A stretch of 31,792 bases of DNA from Prorocentrum cordatum. Its lineage: Eukaryota > Sar > Dinophyceae > Prorocentrales > Prorocentraceae. The position numbers and the translations under genes were made by a program. The notes beneath the pieces were generated by a model that made no database searches, was not told where the DNA came from, and saw only the letters and a program-made list of their open reading frames with translations. Shown piece by piece: positions 1-9,086 of the stretch (its first letter is position 1; each line of letters opens with the position of its first letter). The stretch is from contig CAUYUJ010003565.1 in NCBI GenBank assembly GCA_963575745.1, positions 46,223 through 78,014 on the forward strand, given 5' to 3'.

Positions 1-90
1 CCTCCACCGGCCCAGGCTCTGTCGGGCTCGGAGGGGCCTGAGATACGGGCCGCTGTGACGCCGCCCTTCTGGAGAGGCCCTCATGCCCCG

Positions 91-620
91 CCGCCTCCTC
101 CTCCTCCTCCTCCTCCACCTTTTCCTCCTCCACCTCATCCTCCTCCTCCTCCTCCTCCGTCTCATACAGCGAGGACGAAGACCTCCTCCTCCTCCTCCTC
201 CTCCTCCTCCTCCTCTTCTCTCCTCCCCTCTCCTCCTCCCCCCTCCTCCTCCCTCCTCCTCCTCCTCCCCTCCTCCTCCTCCTCCTCCTCCTCCGCCGCC
301 TCCTCCTTCCCTCTCCTCCTCTGCTTCTCCCCTCCCCCTTTCTCTCCCCCTCCTGCTCCTCCTCGTCTCCTCCCCCCTCTCCTTCTCCTTGCCCTCCTCC
401 TCCTCCCCTCCCTTCCTCCTCCTCCTCCTCCTCCTCCTCCTCCTCCTCCTCTCCGTCTCCTCCTCCTCCTCCGCCTCCTCCTCCTCCTCCCTTCTCCGTC
501 TTCTTACTTCTCCTCCTCCTCCTCCTCCTCCTCCTCCTCCTCCTCCTGCGTCTCATGCTCCTGTTCCTCTCACTCTTCCTCTTACTCATCCTATTACGCT
601 GTCTTCCTCCTCTTCTTTAG
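91..620. repeat. (TCC)n polypyrimidine tract, first block
   Basis: The plus strand is an imperfect TCC/CTC triplet repeat, interrupted by short variants such as GTCTCATAC. All three plus frames stay open as poly-Ser, poly-Pro or poly-Leu, and the minus strand reads as poly-Glu. The open frames therefore follow from composition and are not evidence of a gene. Such homopurine-homopyrimidine runs can form triplex (H-DNA) structures. Confidence 0.9.
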
Positions 621-760
621 ACCGCTTTCCGACATCGTAGCACCGGCGCGGGCTCCCCCCACGCGGGGTCCTGCTCCTCATCTTTCTCCTCCTCATGTAT
701 TCTCCTCCTCCTCCTCCTTTTTCCCCAACTCCTCCTCACCCTCCATACCGGGCCCCAGGC

Positions 761-826
761 CTGCATCTCCACCTGCCGCTCGTAGGCGCGCTTCTGGTAC
801 TCGTACTGCTGGACGGCGAACTCGTC
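761..826 (-). CDS. exon-like island, 22 codons, Gln/Glu/Tyr-rich
   Basis: This is a complex, non-repetitive island inside the TCC domain. On the minus strand it reads as a charged, probably helical peptide containing FAVQQYEYQKRAYERQVEM, with GC-ending codons throughout. It is preceded by GGCCAG and followed, after CAG, by GCCTGG. If exon edges follow a CAG|G rule it is a phase-0 exon of 66 bp with a GC donor. Alternatively it runs on to a standard donor at GGAG|GTGAGG near 738. No family is recognised. The peptide style matches the islands at 8682, 14577 and 16948 on the same strand, so these may be exons of one coiled-coil-like gene; that link is inference. Confidence 0.4.
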
Positions 827-854
827 CTGGCCGCTAGCGGCGGAGGCGACAGCA

Positions 855-1480
855 GCTCCTCCTTTTCCTCCTCCTCCTCCTCCTGTTCCAACTCCTCCTC
901 CTCCTTCTCCTCCTCCTCCTCCTCCTCCTCCTCTACCTGCTCCTCCTCCTCCTCCTCTTCCTCCTCCTCCTCCTCCTCCTCAGCATCATCCTCCTCCTCC
1001 AACTCCTCCTGCTCCTCCTCCTCGTCCTCCTCCTCTTTCTACTCCTCCAGCTGTCACCAACCTTAATAACCTCGTCGTTGTTTTACGATCCTCCCCCTCC
1101 TCCTCCTCCTCTTCCCCCTCCTCCTCCTCCTCCGCCTCCTCTTCCTCCTCTTCAAACTTGTGTTGGTCATCATATTCCGCCTTTCACTTCCCCGAGCCCG
1201 CTCTCAAAATCCTTCTGCACCTCCTTGCCCTCCTCCTCCACCTGCTCAGTCCTCCGTATCTTCCTCCTCTTCTTCTGTTTCTTCATCCTCCTCCTCCTCC
1301 TGCTCCTCCCTCCTCCGACCTCCTGTTCCCTCTTCTCCTCCTCCTCCTCCTCCTCCGCCTCCTCCTCCTCCTCCTCCTCCACCTCCTCCTCCTCCTCCCT
1401 TTCTCCCCATGCTCCTCTCTCCTCCACCTCCTTTTCCCCTCCCTCCCTCCTCCTCTCCGTATACTACCCCCTCCTCCCGC
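855..1480. repeat. (TCC)n polypyrimidine tract, second block
   Basis: The TCC/CTC repeat resumes and runs to about 1480, with a more complex stretch at 1145-1250. On the minus strand that stretch reads as an acidic-basic peptide including EQVEEEGKEVQKDFESGL, then stops at 1170. A neighbouring frame reads AEYDDQHKFEEE. These could be remnants of exons or just Glu-rich translations of the purine strand; they are not called as genes. Confidence 0.85.
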
Positions 1481-1489
1481 ACGCGTGGC

Positions 1490-1537
1490 GTGGGGGTGAG
1501 TGGGGGGGTGGGAGGGGGGGGGCGGGCTGGGCGGGGA
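1490..1537 (+). other. G-quadruplex-prone G tracts
   Basis: At least four closely spaced runs of three or more G occur on the plus strand, directly after the polypyrimidine domain. The strand therefore switches abruptly from C/T-rich to G-rich. Fold formation is predicted from the pattern only. Confidence 0.5.
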
Positions 1538-1722
1538 GGCGAAGGGGGGCAACGGGAGGAAGTGGCAGGAATAGGAAGAGGCATGGCGTGAAGAGAAGGG
1601 GAGCTGGTTGGACTTAGCTGCAACACAGAACACGTAGCGTGTTGACACGGAGCTCAACATATAGATATACCTATACGACCACCCTTCGGGTGATAAGGAG
1701 GTTCGGGGGGGGAGGAACCAAC

Positions 1723-1828
1723 GTCTCACTCGATCGGTCTCACTATCGATCTCACTATCGATCTCAGTATCGGTCTCGCTCGATCGATCTCCCTCGATCT
1801 ATCTCACAGTTGATCTGACTATCGATCC
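1723..1828. repeat. minisatellite based on CTATCGATCTCA
   Basis: About eight degenerate units of 12-14 bp with the core TATCGATCTCA lie head to tail. The palindrome ATCGAT recurs in most of them. Confidence 0.85.
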
Positions 1829-1932
1829 AAAAACACCCCCCAAAAACACCCCAACTCCCCCCCCCACCAAATTAAAAAAAACACCCCCCCCCCCCCCCCC
1901 CCCGCCCCCCCCCCAACCACCCCCCCCCCCAA
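1829..1932. repeat. poly-C tract with A interruptions
   Basis: Long C runs, one of about 17, are broken by short A runs (CCAAAAACACC type). The C-rich strand could form an i-motif and the opposite strand a G-quadruplex. No gene is seen here. Confidence 0.9.
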
Positions 1933-2037
1933 CTCCATCGATCTTCCATCGTTCCCTTCGTCCCTCACTATCTTCTCCTTCGATTCACACCGCTCTCACA
2001 TGCAACGTCTCTCATCCCAACCCTCCAACATCAACTC

Positions 2038-3107
2038 TCATCACCACATCATCATTCGGACGCCGTCCTCATCATCAACAGCCCCACATCATCATCATCC
2101 GGTCTCGCTCTCGGGACACCACATCCATCGTCACCATCATCACCTCATCATCATCGCATCTCCTCCATCAACAACATCATCGGACACGTCATCGTCATGA
2201 ACACAGCAGCAGCATCACTCGGGACACCCAATGGTTTCACCCGTTGTCCCATCATCAAATCTCATCATCATCATCATAATCATCATCTCATCCTCATCAT
2301 CGACATCATCATCAGCAGCATCAACATCATCATCAGCATCATCATCATCATCATCTGGGCACCATCATCATCATTACCAACATCAGCATCAACATCATCA
2401 TCATCATCATCATCACCATCTATCATCATCATCATCACAATCATCATCATCACCATCGGGACGCCATCATCATCAACATCATCATCACCATCATAATAAT
2501 CATCATCATCGGGACGCCATAATCATCATCAACCTCATCATCATCAACATCATCATCGGGACACAATCATAATCAGCATCATCAACATCAACATCATCAT
2601 ACTCATCATCATCGGGACACCATCATCGTCATCATCATGATCATCAACATAATCATCATGATCATCATCATCATCCTCATCATCGGGACACCATCAGCAT
2701 GCACATCAAATCAGTGTGTCATCATCATCGCGTCATCACTCAGCGGGACACCATCATCCTCTATCATCTCTCAGCATCGGTCTCATCTCATCGCATCATC
2801 ATCAAGCATCAAGCACCATCATCATCATCAGCATCATCATCATCATCAGTCTCATCGAGTCATCCTGCATCATGCATGCTCATCATCGATCATCATCATC
2901 ATCTGTCATCATCATCATCATCGCGGGAACACCGCGGGACTCCCGGCGGGACACCGAGGTGCGGCACCGACGTGATCCACGTCGCGGGACACCGGCGGGA
3001 GCAGCCGGGAAACGTGTGGCGGGTGTGGCACCGTGCCGTCCTGGAAGGGTAGTCGCGTGGTGGTCGCGGCCAGCGCCTCACAGCCACACGTTCACCGGCG
3101 GGACACT
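2038..3107. repeat. composite (ATC)n array punctuated by GGGACACC
   Basis: ATC/TCA triplets are separated at irregular intervals by the octamer GGGACACC. Exact copies start at 2113, 2221, 2614, 2685, 2745, 2948 and 2986. Variants start at 2357, 2458, 2511, 2558, 2925 and 3100. The octamer continues after 2925, where the ATC repeat has ended and the DNA is GC-rich, so it is not merely an ATC variant. Frames read poly-Ser, poly-His or poly-Ile and are not considered genes. Confidence 0.9.
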
Positions 3108-3319
3108 GCGGTGCAACCGCGCGCCAAGCGCATGCGCCCACCGGTAGCTAGAATCATTTGGTCCGGCCGCGCCTCAGCCACAGGAGACTTTCCTCTCGCC
3201 CGCCCACGCAGCTTCGCCTCGCCCGCCCGCACGGCACGCACGAACACGAAACCGAAATCGATTTCCCGATTTCCCGGTAGGGGGGCTCTCCGTTCGACTT
3301 CGATCTCACCCCCTCACCT

Positions 3320-3428
3320 CCGATATACGTATATATATATGTATAGATTGAAAACTTACGCCTCGCGCGATACATTCGCCAACACGTGGCACAACACGTG
3401 GCGAGCCAACACGCAGCGTGTTGACACT
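3320..3428. repeat. TA-rich patch and CAACACG inverted/direct repeats
   Basis: A short TATA/CGTATA stretch at 3322-3350 is followed by three CAACACG copies within 3380-3415. The last forms the palindrome CAACACGCAGCGTGTTG at 3407-3423. A close relative of the last part, ACACGTAGCGTGTTGACAC, occurs at 1630-1648, so the two sites probably belong to one dispersed repeat. Confidence 0.6.
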
Positions 3429-3527
3429 GACGTTTTGAGCACGGTAAGTCGTTTTGCCCTTCAACCGGGGCGTATCAAGGCAGCTAAGGCGTTGTCTGAG
3501 CGTGCTCTTTTTCTTCCCACTGGCAAA

Positions 3528-3716
3528 ATGCGCTCACCTGACAGCTCCCCTGACGAGGAGCTCCCAGAACAGAAGCGCAGAGGCAGACCACCGCTCTCGG
3601 CAAGGCTCCACCTTGGCAGAAAGCTGTGTCGCCCGACGTGGCCCGAGCCAAGACAGGCCAGATCGAGCTATTCCTTCAACGCTGGAGGTAGAGGTTGGAG
3701 TCGGCTGGGGGGCTGA
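3528..3716 (+). CDS. candidate exon with an AT-hook-like motif
   Basis: A 62-codon frame opens with ATG in the context AAAATGC and reads MRSPDSSPDEELPEQ, then KRRGRPPL. The R-G-R-P core flanked by basic residues is the AT-hook pattern, which binds the minor groove of AT-rich DNA in chromatin proteins. The acidic, Ser/Pro-rich N-terminus followed by a basic patch is typical of nuclear proteins. The frame ends at TGA in 3714-3716, although a splice donor could lie earlier. Upstream sequence is also open, so the start is uncertain. A single AT-hook can arise by chance in Arg-rich translations of GC-rich DNA. Confidence 0.45.
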   Translation: MRSPDSSPDEELPEQKRRGRPPLSARLHLGRKLCRPTWPEPRQARSSYSFNAGGRGWSRLGG

Positions 3717-4011
3717 GGTGGCCCAGCACAGGTTCTAGTCTGCAGAAAGGAAGGACAAGGGCATCCTACCCCCCTGCCACGGCTGAACGCGTCTCGAAAA
3801 ACTTGCCAGTCTCGCCAGCCCCCTGGGAAGGGTCCAGGGACAAAGTCCGAGCGAAGAAGTTGCCCTCATCCCGCCCTGTCGGTCGATTACCTCCGCGCTC
3901 ATCCACCCCAGACCCCCCGGCCGCCTCCGAGGCAGAAGAGGGAGGCACGGCAAAGAGCGCAGACTGCCTTCTGCTTCCCAGCGTGCGCCTATGAGGGCAG
4001 GCGTCCACCTC
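3717..4011 (+). other. possible continuation of the plus-strand coding region
   Basis: An open plus frame spans 3695-3994. It is Ser/Pro/Lys-rich, with KNLPVSPAPWEGSRDKVRAKK followed by an acidic EAEEGG patch, and it stops just before the transposon-like insertion at 4012. Composition is compatible with a disordered linker of the neighbouring coding pieces, but a minus-strand frame overlaps it. It is not resolvable from sequence alone. Confidence 0.25.
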
Positions 4012-4229
4012 TCGGGTCGGGCGAAAGGGGGGGATAGCAAAGGGGGGGTTTGAGAATCAGCTCCCTTAGCTGATTTTCCCGGCGCCTCCCGGCGCCGGAG
4101 GCGACAATGTATCGGGGGATAAAAAAGTCGAATGGTCGCCTCGTGAGGCCGTGTACCAAGGACCAGCTGGCATGCAGTCAATTTCGCGTAACCGCACCTT
4201 TCCCAATCCCCCCCTTTCGCCCGACCCGA
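4012..4229. mobile_element. TIR element, family C copy 1, TSD ACCTC
   Basis: The ends are inverted copies of TCGGGTCGGGCGAAAGG followed by G runs. The 5-bp direct repeat ACCTC flanks it at 4007-4011 and 4230-4234. Length is 218 bp with no coding capacity, so it is a non-autonomous, MITE-like element. The left end carries AGCTGATTTTCC and GGCGCC palindromes that are also present in the second copy at 12745. The 5-bp duplication supports DNA-mediated insertion; the superfamily is not identified. Confidence 0.85.
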
Positions 4230-4365
4230 ACCTCGCGCGTCGAAACGCGCGCGCGCGCAAGTCTCGGCCGGCCCACGCACCACACGTGCACTCAGCCGGC
4301 CTGGGCTCTGCGGCTCTGGCACCAGGGCTCCCGAGGAGAGCGCCGCCCGCGGGAAGAGTGGCACC

Positions 4366-4632
4366 GTGCCTGGCGGATATCTCGGGGAGCTTCGCTCCTC
4401 CCCCCCTCCTCCTCTTCCCTCCTCCTCGACGGCAGACGAGTTAGTAGCGAGCCTGAAAAGGCGGCGTGGCTACGACATCCCTCAAGGACGGGATCATAAC
4501 TCATATGGAAACGGAACTTCTGTGAAGGCGGACGGCATTCATACGCGACAGACTTCGAGATTGTGCGTCTCGACACCCTGGTCGGCCTGCTTTTTCGCTG
4601 ATGAGATCAGGAGGGACTTCGCCGGGGCTTGA
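4366..4632 (+). CDS. protein-like segment, unknown function
   Basis: An open plus frame reads through TADELVASLKRRRGYDIP and on to TPWSACFFADEIRRDFAGA before a TGA. The mix of hydrophobic, charged and aromatic residues is much more protein-like than the surrounding low-complexity frames. There is no ATG at the start, so it would be an internal or terminal exon. It lies just after the family C insertion and may belong to the same gene as the AT-hook piece at 3528. No family recognised. Confidence 0.35.
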   Translation: MPGGYLGELRSSPPPPLPSSSTADELVASLKRRRGYDIPQGRDHNSYGNGTSVKADGIHTRQTSRLCVSTPWSACFFADEIRRDFAGA

Positions 4633-4903
4633 CTCTGTGCTGTGCCACCCCCACCCTCCCCCTGACGTCCATTGCCCTTGCTCTCAAATGTGTTTCTATC
4701 TTCTGCGCCCGCGACTCCATGGGCGCTGCTATGGCAGCTATGGTCTGCACCCATACCGGCGTCGTGCACACCCCTTTTTTCGCGGAAATCTGACTCCTGA
4801 GTCCTGCATCCTCATGGAGCTGCGACTGAACTTCAACAGGCCGCGTGTGGCAGAAGAAAATCAGTTGCCCCTGCTTGGCGCAGCGTGAAGCTCGCTGTCA
4901 GGC
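4633..4903 (+). other. intervening sequence with weak open frame
   Basis: A plus frame is open to 4888 and ends in NRPRVAEENQLPLLGAA before TGA, but its first half is Cys/His/Pro-rich and unconvincing. This may be intron between the flanking protein-like segments, with a possible acceptor at GCCGCAG near 4920. Confidence 0.2.
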
Positions 4904-5239
4904 GTGGCGGGTGTTGCCGCAGCCAGCGTGTGTGAACCCACGAATGCAAAGCTTACTCTATGGACCACACCTTGCGACACACGTTCGGAGGCAACTCATC
5001 GAGATGCCAAGCGCTTGCTTGACATCTCGATCTGCCGCAGCACTCCCCACAGCAATCCCGCGCTCATGAATCGGCAGCGCCTCGATGATATTATTGCTTT
5101 GGTGGGCAGGGGTGTGCTGCGCAGGCAATACAAAATGGTGATTGCCCTGCAGCGTCGCAGTTCTGCGGGCAACCGCATACACATGCTTGTGCGAGAGCTG
5201 GGCGGCCTGATCCGATCCCTGAAGCCTGACAGCGCCTAG
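4904..5239 (+). CDS. protein-like C-terminal segment, unknown function
   Basis: This is the most convincing coding stretch on the plus strand. After about 4970 the frame reads SEATHRDAKRLLDISICRS, then RQRLDDIIALVGRGVLRRQ, and ends VRELGGLIRSLKPDSA at TAG 5237-5239. The pattern of amphipathic helices (RLLDI, RLDDIIALV, LVRELGGLIRSL) with mixed codon endings differs from the biased repeat translations around it. It starts without an ATG (the first is at 5066), so it is probably a last exon. Function is unknown; helical DNA- or RNA-binding or a transposon-derived protein are possible but unsupported. Confidence 0.5.
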   Translation: MAGVAAASVCEPTNAKLTLWTTPCDTRSEATHRDAKRLLDISICRSTPHSNPALMNRQRLDDIIALVGRGVLRRQYKMVIALQRRSSAGNRIHMLVRELGGLIRSLKPDSA

Positions 5240-5477
5240 ACAGTTAGAGTGAGGCTGCCAGGGGCCGCGAGCGAAACAGCTCAGCAGAGCCAGTGCTTGC
5301 TCACCTGCTTGAGGTGTCTGGGAGAAGTCCGTTCCAAACAACACCTTCCCCCTCGCCTCATGCCCTGCGCCGCCCCCCTCCCAGCCCACGTATTCTGGAC
5401 TCTGGACGGCGCGTCTCTCTGCGGGCCCGCGGAGGTCCGCGTCGATCGACGCTCGCGCGACACGCCGAAGATAGACG

Positions 5478-5626
5478 AGCGCATTCCACGACTCGCAAAG
5501 TAATCACTCGCACATGGCCTGGATCCCCCGCGGGGGGAATATACGAGACATTGCATCGAAGCAGGCGAGTGCTTTTTCTCGGAAATGTTCGCAAGTAGGC
5601 ACTTTGCGAGTAGTGGCCCGCGCTCG
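5478..5626. mobile_element. TIR element, family H copy 1
   Basis: The ends are imperfect inverted repeats: GAGCGC, four spacer bases, then CCACGACTCGCAAAGT on the left, matched by ACTTTGCGAGTAGTGG and GCGCTC on the right. A second copy with the same plan lies at 26882-27023. No clear target duplication was found. Confidence 0.65.
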
Positions 5627-5681
5627 GCGAGAAGAGGGACCACATCGGAGCACGGGCCGAACGGCGTGCCCAGGAGAGGAG

Positions 5682-5840
5682 TTACCAGCCTGGAACATAT
5701 CCCTATCCCTAAGCTGGGCATCGCCTCATCACGATGCCAATCTTAGGGGTTCCCTTCTTTTTTGAGGGCGGATCCCTAAGATTGTCATCGCCTTTTGGCG
5801 TGTCAATCTTAGGGATAGGGATACGTTCGAGGCTGGTAAA
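5682..5840. mobile_element. TIR element, family D copy 1
   Basis: TIRs of about 33 bp start TTACCAGCCTGGAAC and continue ATCCCTATCCCTAAG. CAATCTTAGGG or its complement recurs internally. The inverted, near-identical copy is at 11141-11300. Flanks AGGAG (5677-5681) and TGGAG (5841-5845) match in four of five bases, compatible with an aged 5-bp duplication. No ORF. Confidence 0.8.
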
Positions 5841-6003
5841 TGGAGGGCAAGCTCCCGCATCGACGCGGGGCAGACCCACAGAGCAGGCGTCCCGACTGCG
5901 CCCCTCGGCCGTGCCAGTGGGCAGGGGCGGTCGCCGACGCTGGCGCGGGCACCCACGGGACCGCCTGGGCGGGCGCCCGCCCCCGCCCCCTGTCGAATCT
6001 GCC

Positions 6004-6178
6004 TTGGGCGTGGCTTAATGGGGGGGTCACAAATGGGGGGGTCAGAAAAGGTCCCCTTTCATGCCCCTTTCAGGCCCCTCCAGAGCCCCAGGGGGCTCGT
6101 TTACGTACCGTTTGGGTACCCTTTCGAACCACCCTCGCCACCCCCCCATTTATGACCCCCCCATTACGCAACGCCCAA
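6004..6178. mobile_element. TIR element, family K, TSD CTGCC
   Basis: The ends are inverted copies of TTGGGCGTGGCTTAATGG followed by two G-tract blocks separated by CACAAAT, about 39 bp with few mismatches. CTGCC flanks it exactly at 5999-6003 and 6179-6183. Its ends share their architecture with family C (T-C/T-GGG, then two G7 blocks around CAAA), suggesting the same transposase mobilised both. Confidence 0.85.
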
Positions 6179-6656
6179 CTGCCTGGTGCACAGGGGAGGC
6201 CGGGTGCAGCAGCCAACCGTGGCGGGTCGACGGGGGCCACACCTGCAGGCAGAGCAGGCACCCGCTTGCCCCAAGCTGCGTCTACTGGTTGAGCAAGCAC
6301 CCGGTCACCCGTCCGGCACGAGCGGCCGCTTCTACGGGAAGAGCAAGCAGAAGCTGCCCCCAAGCCCCCGCGCAAAAAAAACATTCGAAGCGCGGGGGGG
6401 AGACAGGGAAAGCCTGTACCCAGAATGTGCTTCAACAGGTACTTACGAGCTCTGCCTGTTTACCTTGAAGCCGCGCCCTACATGCTTACCCTAAGCGGAG
6501 ACGCCGGCTGAGTAGCCCAGGGCGCGACCCCCCTGTCTACCCCGCTGGTGTACCCGAAGCACCGTGCACTCCCCCGTGCACGGCGGCAAGGGTCAGCAGA
6601 TGCTGCCCGCACTCCGCCCTCGAGCATCACTGATTGTCGCTTGGAGGGCGGGAGCC
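6179..6656. other. GC-rich unique stretch, no gene called
   Basis: Complex GC-rich sequence in which several short frames are open on both strands. None has a convincing start, splice edge or peptide pattern. Confidence 0.5.
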
Positions 6657-6699
6657 AGAAGGGGGAGGAGGAGGAGGAGAGGGAGGAGGAGAAGGGGGA

Positions 6700-6730
<31 letters not shown>

Positions 6731-6968
6731 GAGGAGGAGGATGGAGGAGGATTAGGCGTTAGTAGTATGGAATCGTTAGGATTATGAGTAGGAGGGAGGA
6801 GGGATAGTTAGTGAGGAGGGATGAGCAGGATAGGATGATTAGGAGGGGGAGGAGGCTGAGGAGGTGAGTGAGGAGGTGTATATGGAGGGAGGACGGGAGG
6901 AAGGTGTAGGATGGATGAGGAGGGAGGGCAGGCGTAGGAGTGAGGATTGGAAGGGAGACATCAGACTC
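6657..6968. repeat. (GGA)n polypurine tract decaying into AG-rich DNA
   Basis: GGA triplets (6657-6755) grade into purine-rich sequence with scattered TTAG motifs. Together with the (TCC)n tract at 7203 it forms an inverted pair around about 240 bp of complex DNA. Confidence 0.85.
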
Positions 6969-7202
6969 GCGGCCAGCGGCAGCATGGGGGGGGCGGGGAG
7001 CGACGACATGGTAGGCGGGCAGTCGATAGGGTGTGGCCGCCTTGCTTCTGAGTCCGCGCCGTGGCGTCGGGCCCGACTGCTCTGCGCCCGCGGCGTGGCC
7101 ACCGAGTGGCGTGGGCAGGGCGGACGAACATCCTTTGCCCTGACTCTCCGCTCTGATGGTCCTTTGCTCGGCTTCCCCCTCCCCCTCCCCATCGTCTTGT
7201 CG

Positions 7203-7690
7203 TCGTCTCCTCCTCCTCCTCCGCCGCCCTCCTCCCCCGCCGCCGCCCCTCCTTTTTCTTCTCCTCCCGCCCCTCCTTCCCGACCCCCCGTCCTTCGCCA
7301 TGCCTTGATTCCTCCTTCCCCCCCCCCCTCCTCCTCCCCTCCGCTTCCTCCTCCAACGCCGCCTCGCACTCAAGCGGCACCCCAGCGGAGGACGTCCCCG
7401 CGTACCTTCACCATTCGAACCAGACAGCATTTCCAAACGAATCAGCAGGAGGCCCCTGGCCTGGCCCTCCTCGCTCCTACTCCCGCCTGCACAACCTCCT
7501 CCTCCTCCCACTCCTCCTCCTCCTCCTCCTCCTCCTCCTCCTCCTCCTCCTCCTCCTCCTCCCTCCCTCCATCCCTCCCTCCCTCCCCCTCCCTCCCTCC
7601 CTCCCTCCCTCCCTCCTGCTCCTTGCTCCTGCTCCTGCTCCTCCTCCTCATCCTCCTCCTCCTCCTCCTCGCTCCTCCTCCTCCTCCTCC
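7203..7690. repeat. (TCC)n and (CCCT)n polypyrimidine tracts
   Basis: TCC triplets at 7203-7360 and 7500-7560, a TCCC tetramer run at 7560-7615, then TCC/TGCTCC to 7690. A 417-codon plus frame crosses the whole block only because stop codons cannot form in it. Confidence 0.9.
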
Positions 7691-7695
7691 TCCTT

Positions 7696-8070
7696 CTACT
7701 CCGCACTGCCTTGACCCTCGCGCGAGCTTTCGCCCTCGTATTTCTCCTCCTGGCATTGCTCATCCTGCGCCCCCTCCTCAGGTTCTTCCGGCCCATGCCC
7801 TTCCTCCTTCTCATCTTCCACCTTGGGCGTGCAGAGGGGGTAGGATTTCTCCGCCCTGTCTTCCCGGTCCAGGGGTTTTTGCCTTCTCCCCATTCCCGTG
7901 CTCCCTGTCTGTGAGCTCCTCCTCCTCCTCTTTTTCCTATTCCTATTCCTCGTCCCCAGCCATGCCTCTACTGCCGCCCCGTCCGCAGCACGCCATCGGA
8001 TGCCGCTCCCATTTACCATACCGCTCGGTGAGAGGCGCGCGCGCCGACCATAATCCAAGAGGGCGTCCAC
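7696..8070 (-). CDS. possible acidic-tailed exon, low confidence
   Basis: The minus frame begins at an ATG at 8070 and becomes basic (RNRNRKKRRRR). It ends in an acidic tail, EDEKEEGHGPEEPEEG then EEKYEGESSREGQGSAE, with TAG. The tail contains CAG|GATGAG and CAG|GAGGAG junctions like the other exon-like islands. The tail is partly what a degenerate GGA repeat would encode, so coding status is doubtful. The opposite strand gives a hydrophobic frame that is simply its complement. Confidence 0.25.
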   Translation of the reverse strand: MDALLDYGRRARLSPSGMVNGSGIRWRAADGAAVEAWLGTRNRNRKKRRRRSSQTGSTGMGRRQKPLDREDRAEKSYPLCTPKVEDEKEEGHGPEEPEEGAQDEQCQEEKYEGESSREGQGSAE

Positions 8071-8681
8071 AACAGGACGCTCGTCGCCCTACAGGCGGAT
8101 CTCCGATGACAGATTAAACATATTGAAAAAACGCCGAAATCGTCCCCTGGCTATCTTTTGGACTATGTTCGAGCATTCCCCCAGTCGAGGGGCAGACACG
8201 ACTGAAGCATCCTCGGCCGCCGCCCCAGCGGAAATCGGGTGCCGAGCATGCCCGACGTCATCAGACAGGGTGTCTGATGCCACGCGGACCGACACTCTCC
8301 TGACGCTGCCCCCCCTGGCCCCGCACTGCCCAGCTCCGACCGGGCAGAGGCGCGCACTGGCATGTTCGCCGCGGCGAGGGGTCGAGGACGAGGGCGGGGA
8401 GGAGGGCGACCGCCACTGCCGTCACCGCGTTTCGAGAAGGGGGTCGACTGCAGGATTGATGTACCCCAATCTTGGGCTGCCCGTCGAGTCTGCAGCGACA
8501 GAAACCCCCAAACTGCTCGCAGATCTGGGAACACCCCACGTACTCGTCACTAGCTGTTGTTCCGGCGAGAATCTCAAGTTTGGGGCAACTCGATTCTGTT
8601 GTCGATCCCCTACACGAGGGCCCATCGATCCTCGATTGACGATCCTCGGTCGACGATCGGGCGGGCAAGGCCGGGCGCGTC
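8071..8681. other. complex GC-rich region with a 14-bp tandem
   Basis: A plus frame is open from 8123 and includes SAATETPKLLADLGTPHVLV, but minus frames overlap it and no splice edges stand out. CGATCCTCG followed by GTTGA-type variants is repeated in tandem at 8626-8662. A weak inverted pair (TACCCCAATCTTGGG near 8462 and CAAGTTTGGGGCAA near 8576) suggests an old TIR element. No gene is called. Confidence 0.35.
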
Positions 8682-8723
8682 CTGCACCTTCTTCTGCTCG
8701 TACTCGAGCACGGCGGAGTTGGC
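8682..8723 (-). CDS. exon-like island, 14 codons
   Basis: On the minus strand GTCCAG precedes a 42-bp stretch reading ANSAVLEYEQKKVQ, followed after CAG by GACGCG. Codons are GC-ending and the peptide is amphipathic, like the islands at 761, 14577 and 16948. Under a CAG|G rule it is phase 0 on both sides and would need a GA donor. With a GT donor the exon would end earlier, at AAG|GTGCAG. The frame is also open upstream (SWQVQ). Confidence 0.35.
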
Positions 8724-8749
8724 CTGGACTTGCCAGCTCGCCCACGCGC

Positions 8750-9060
8750 GGTGCCCTCCCAGCCCCGCGCCCTCCCTCCCTCCCATGCCTCCCAAGACCC
8801 TCTTCCCTCCCCACGCCCCCGCGCCCTCCTGCATCCCCCCGTCCCTCCTCCCTACTCCACCCCTCCCCGACCCCACTCCCATTCCTTGCGCGTTCCCCCG
8901 ATCCCCTCCCTCCCGACCCCCTTCCCGCCCAGTGATCACCATCTCGAACTCTACTGCGCCCTGGTGTGCCCGACTGTGCATTGCCCTGCCGCGACATACC
9001 CTCCCTCCGCCCTCCCGTTCTCCCTCTCTCCTTCCCTCCCTCCTCCCATCTTCCCCATCA
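8750..9060. repeat. CCTCCC-rich polypyrimidine stretch
   Basis: Degenerate CCCTCC/CTCCC repeats with occasional complex interruptions (GTGATCACC at 8931). No coding pattern. Confidence 0.75.
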
Positions 9061-9086
9061 TGGCCGCTTATCCCTCCTTTGTCGTC

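Noticed and set aside
2197-2975. His-, Ile- or Ser-rich ORFs across the ATC array
   Set aside because: Direct products of the triplet repeat in its three frames.
6759-7814. 351-codon minus-strand Arg/Gly-rich ORF
   Set aside because: Translation of GGA/GAG repeats in the Arg/Gly frame; no start or splice support.
7711-7914. Hydrophobic plus-strand ORF resembling a membrane protein
   Set aside because: It is the complement of a degenerate GAG-type acidic stretch. CTC-rich DNA gives Leu/Phe-rich peptides automatically.
6864-8117. 417-codon plus-strand ORF
   Set aside because: Most of its length is poly-Ser/Pro/Leu from TCC repeats, where stop codons cannot form; the complex parts are equally open on the other strand.
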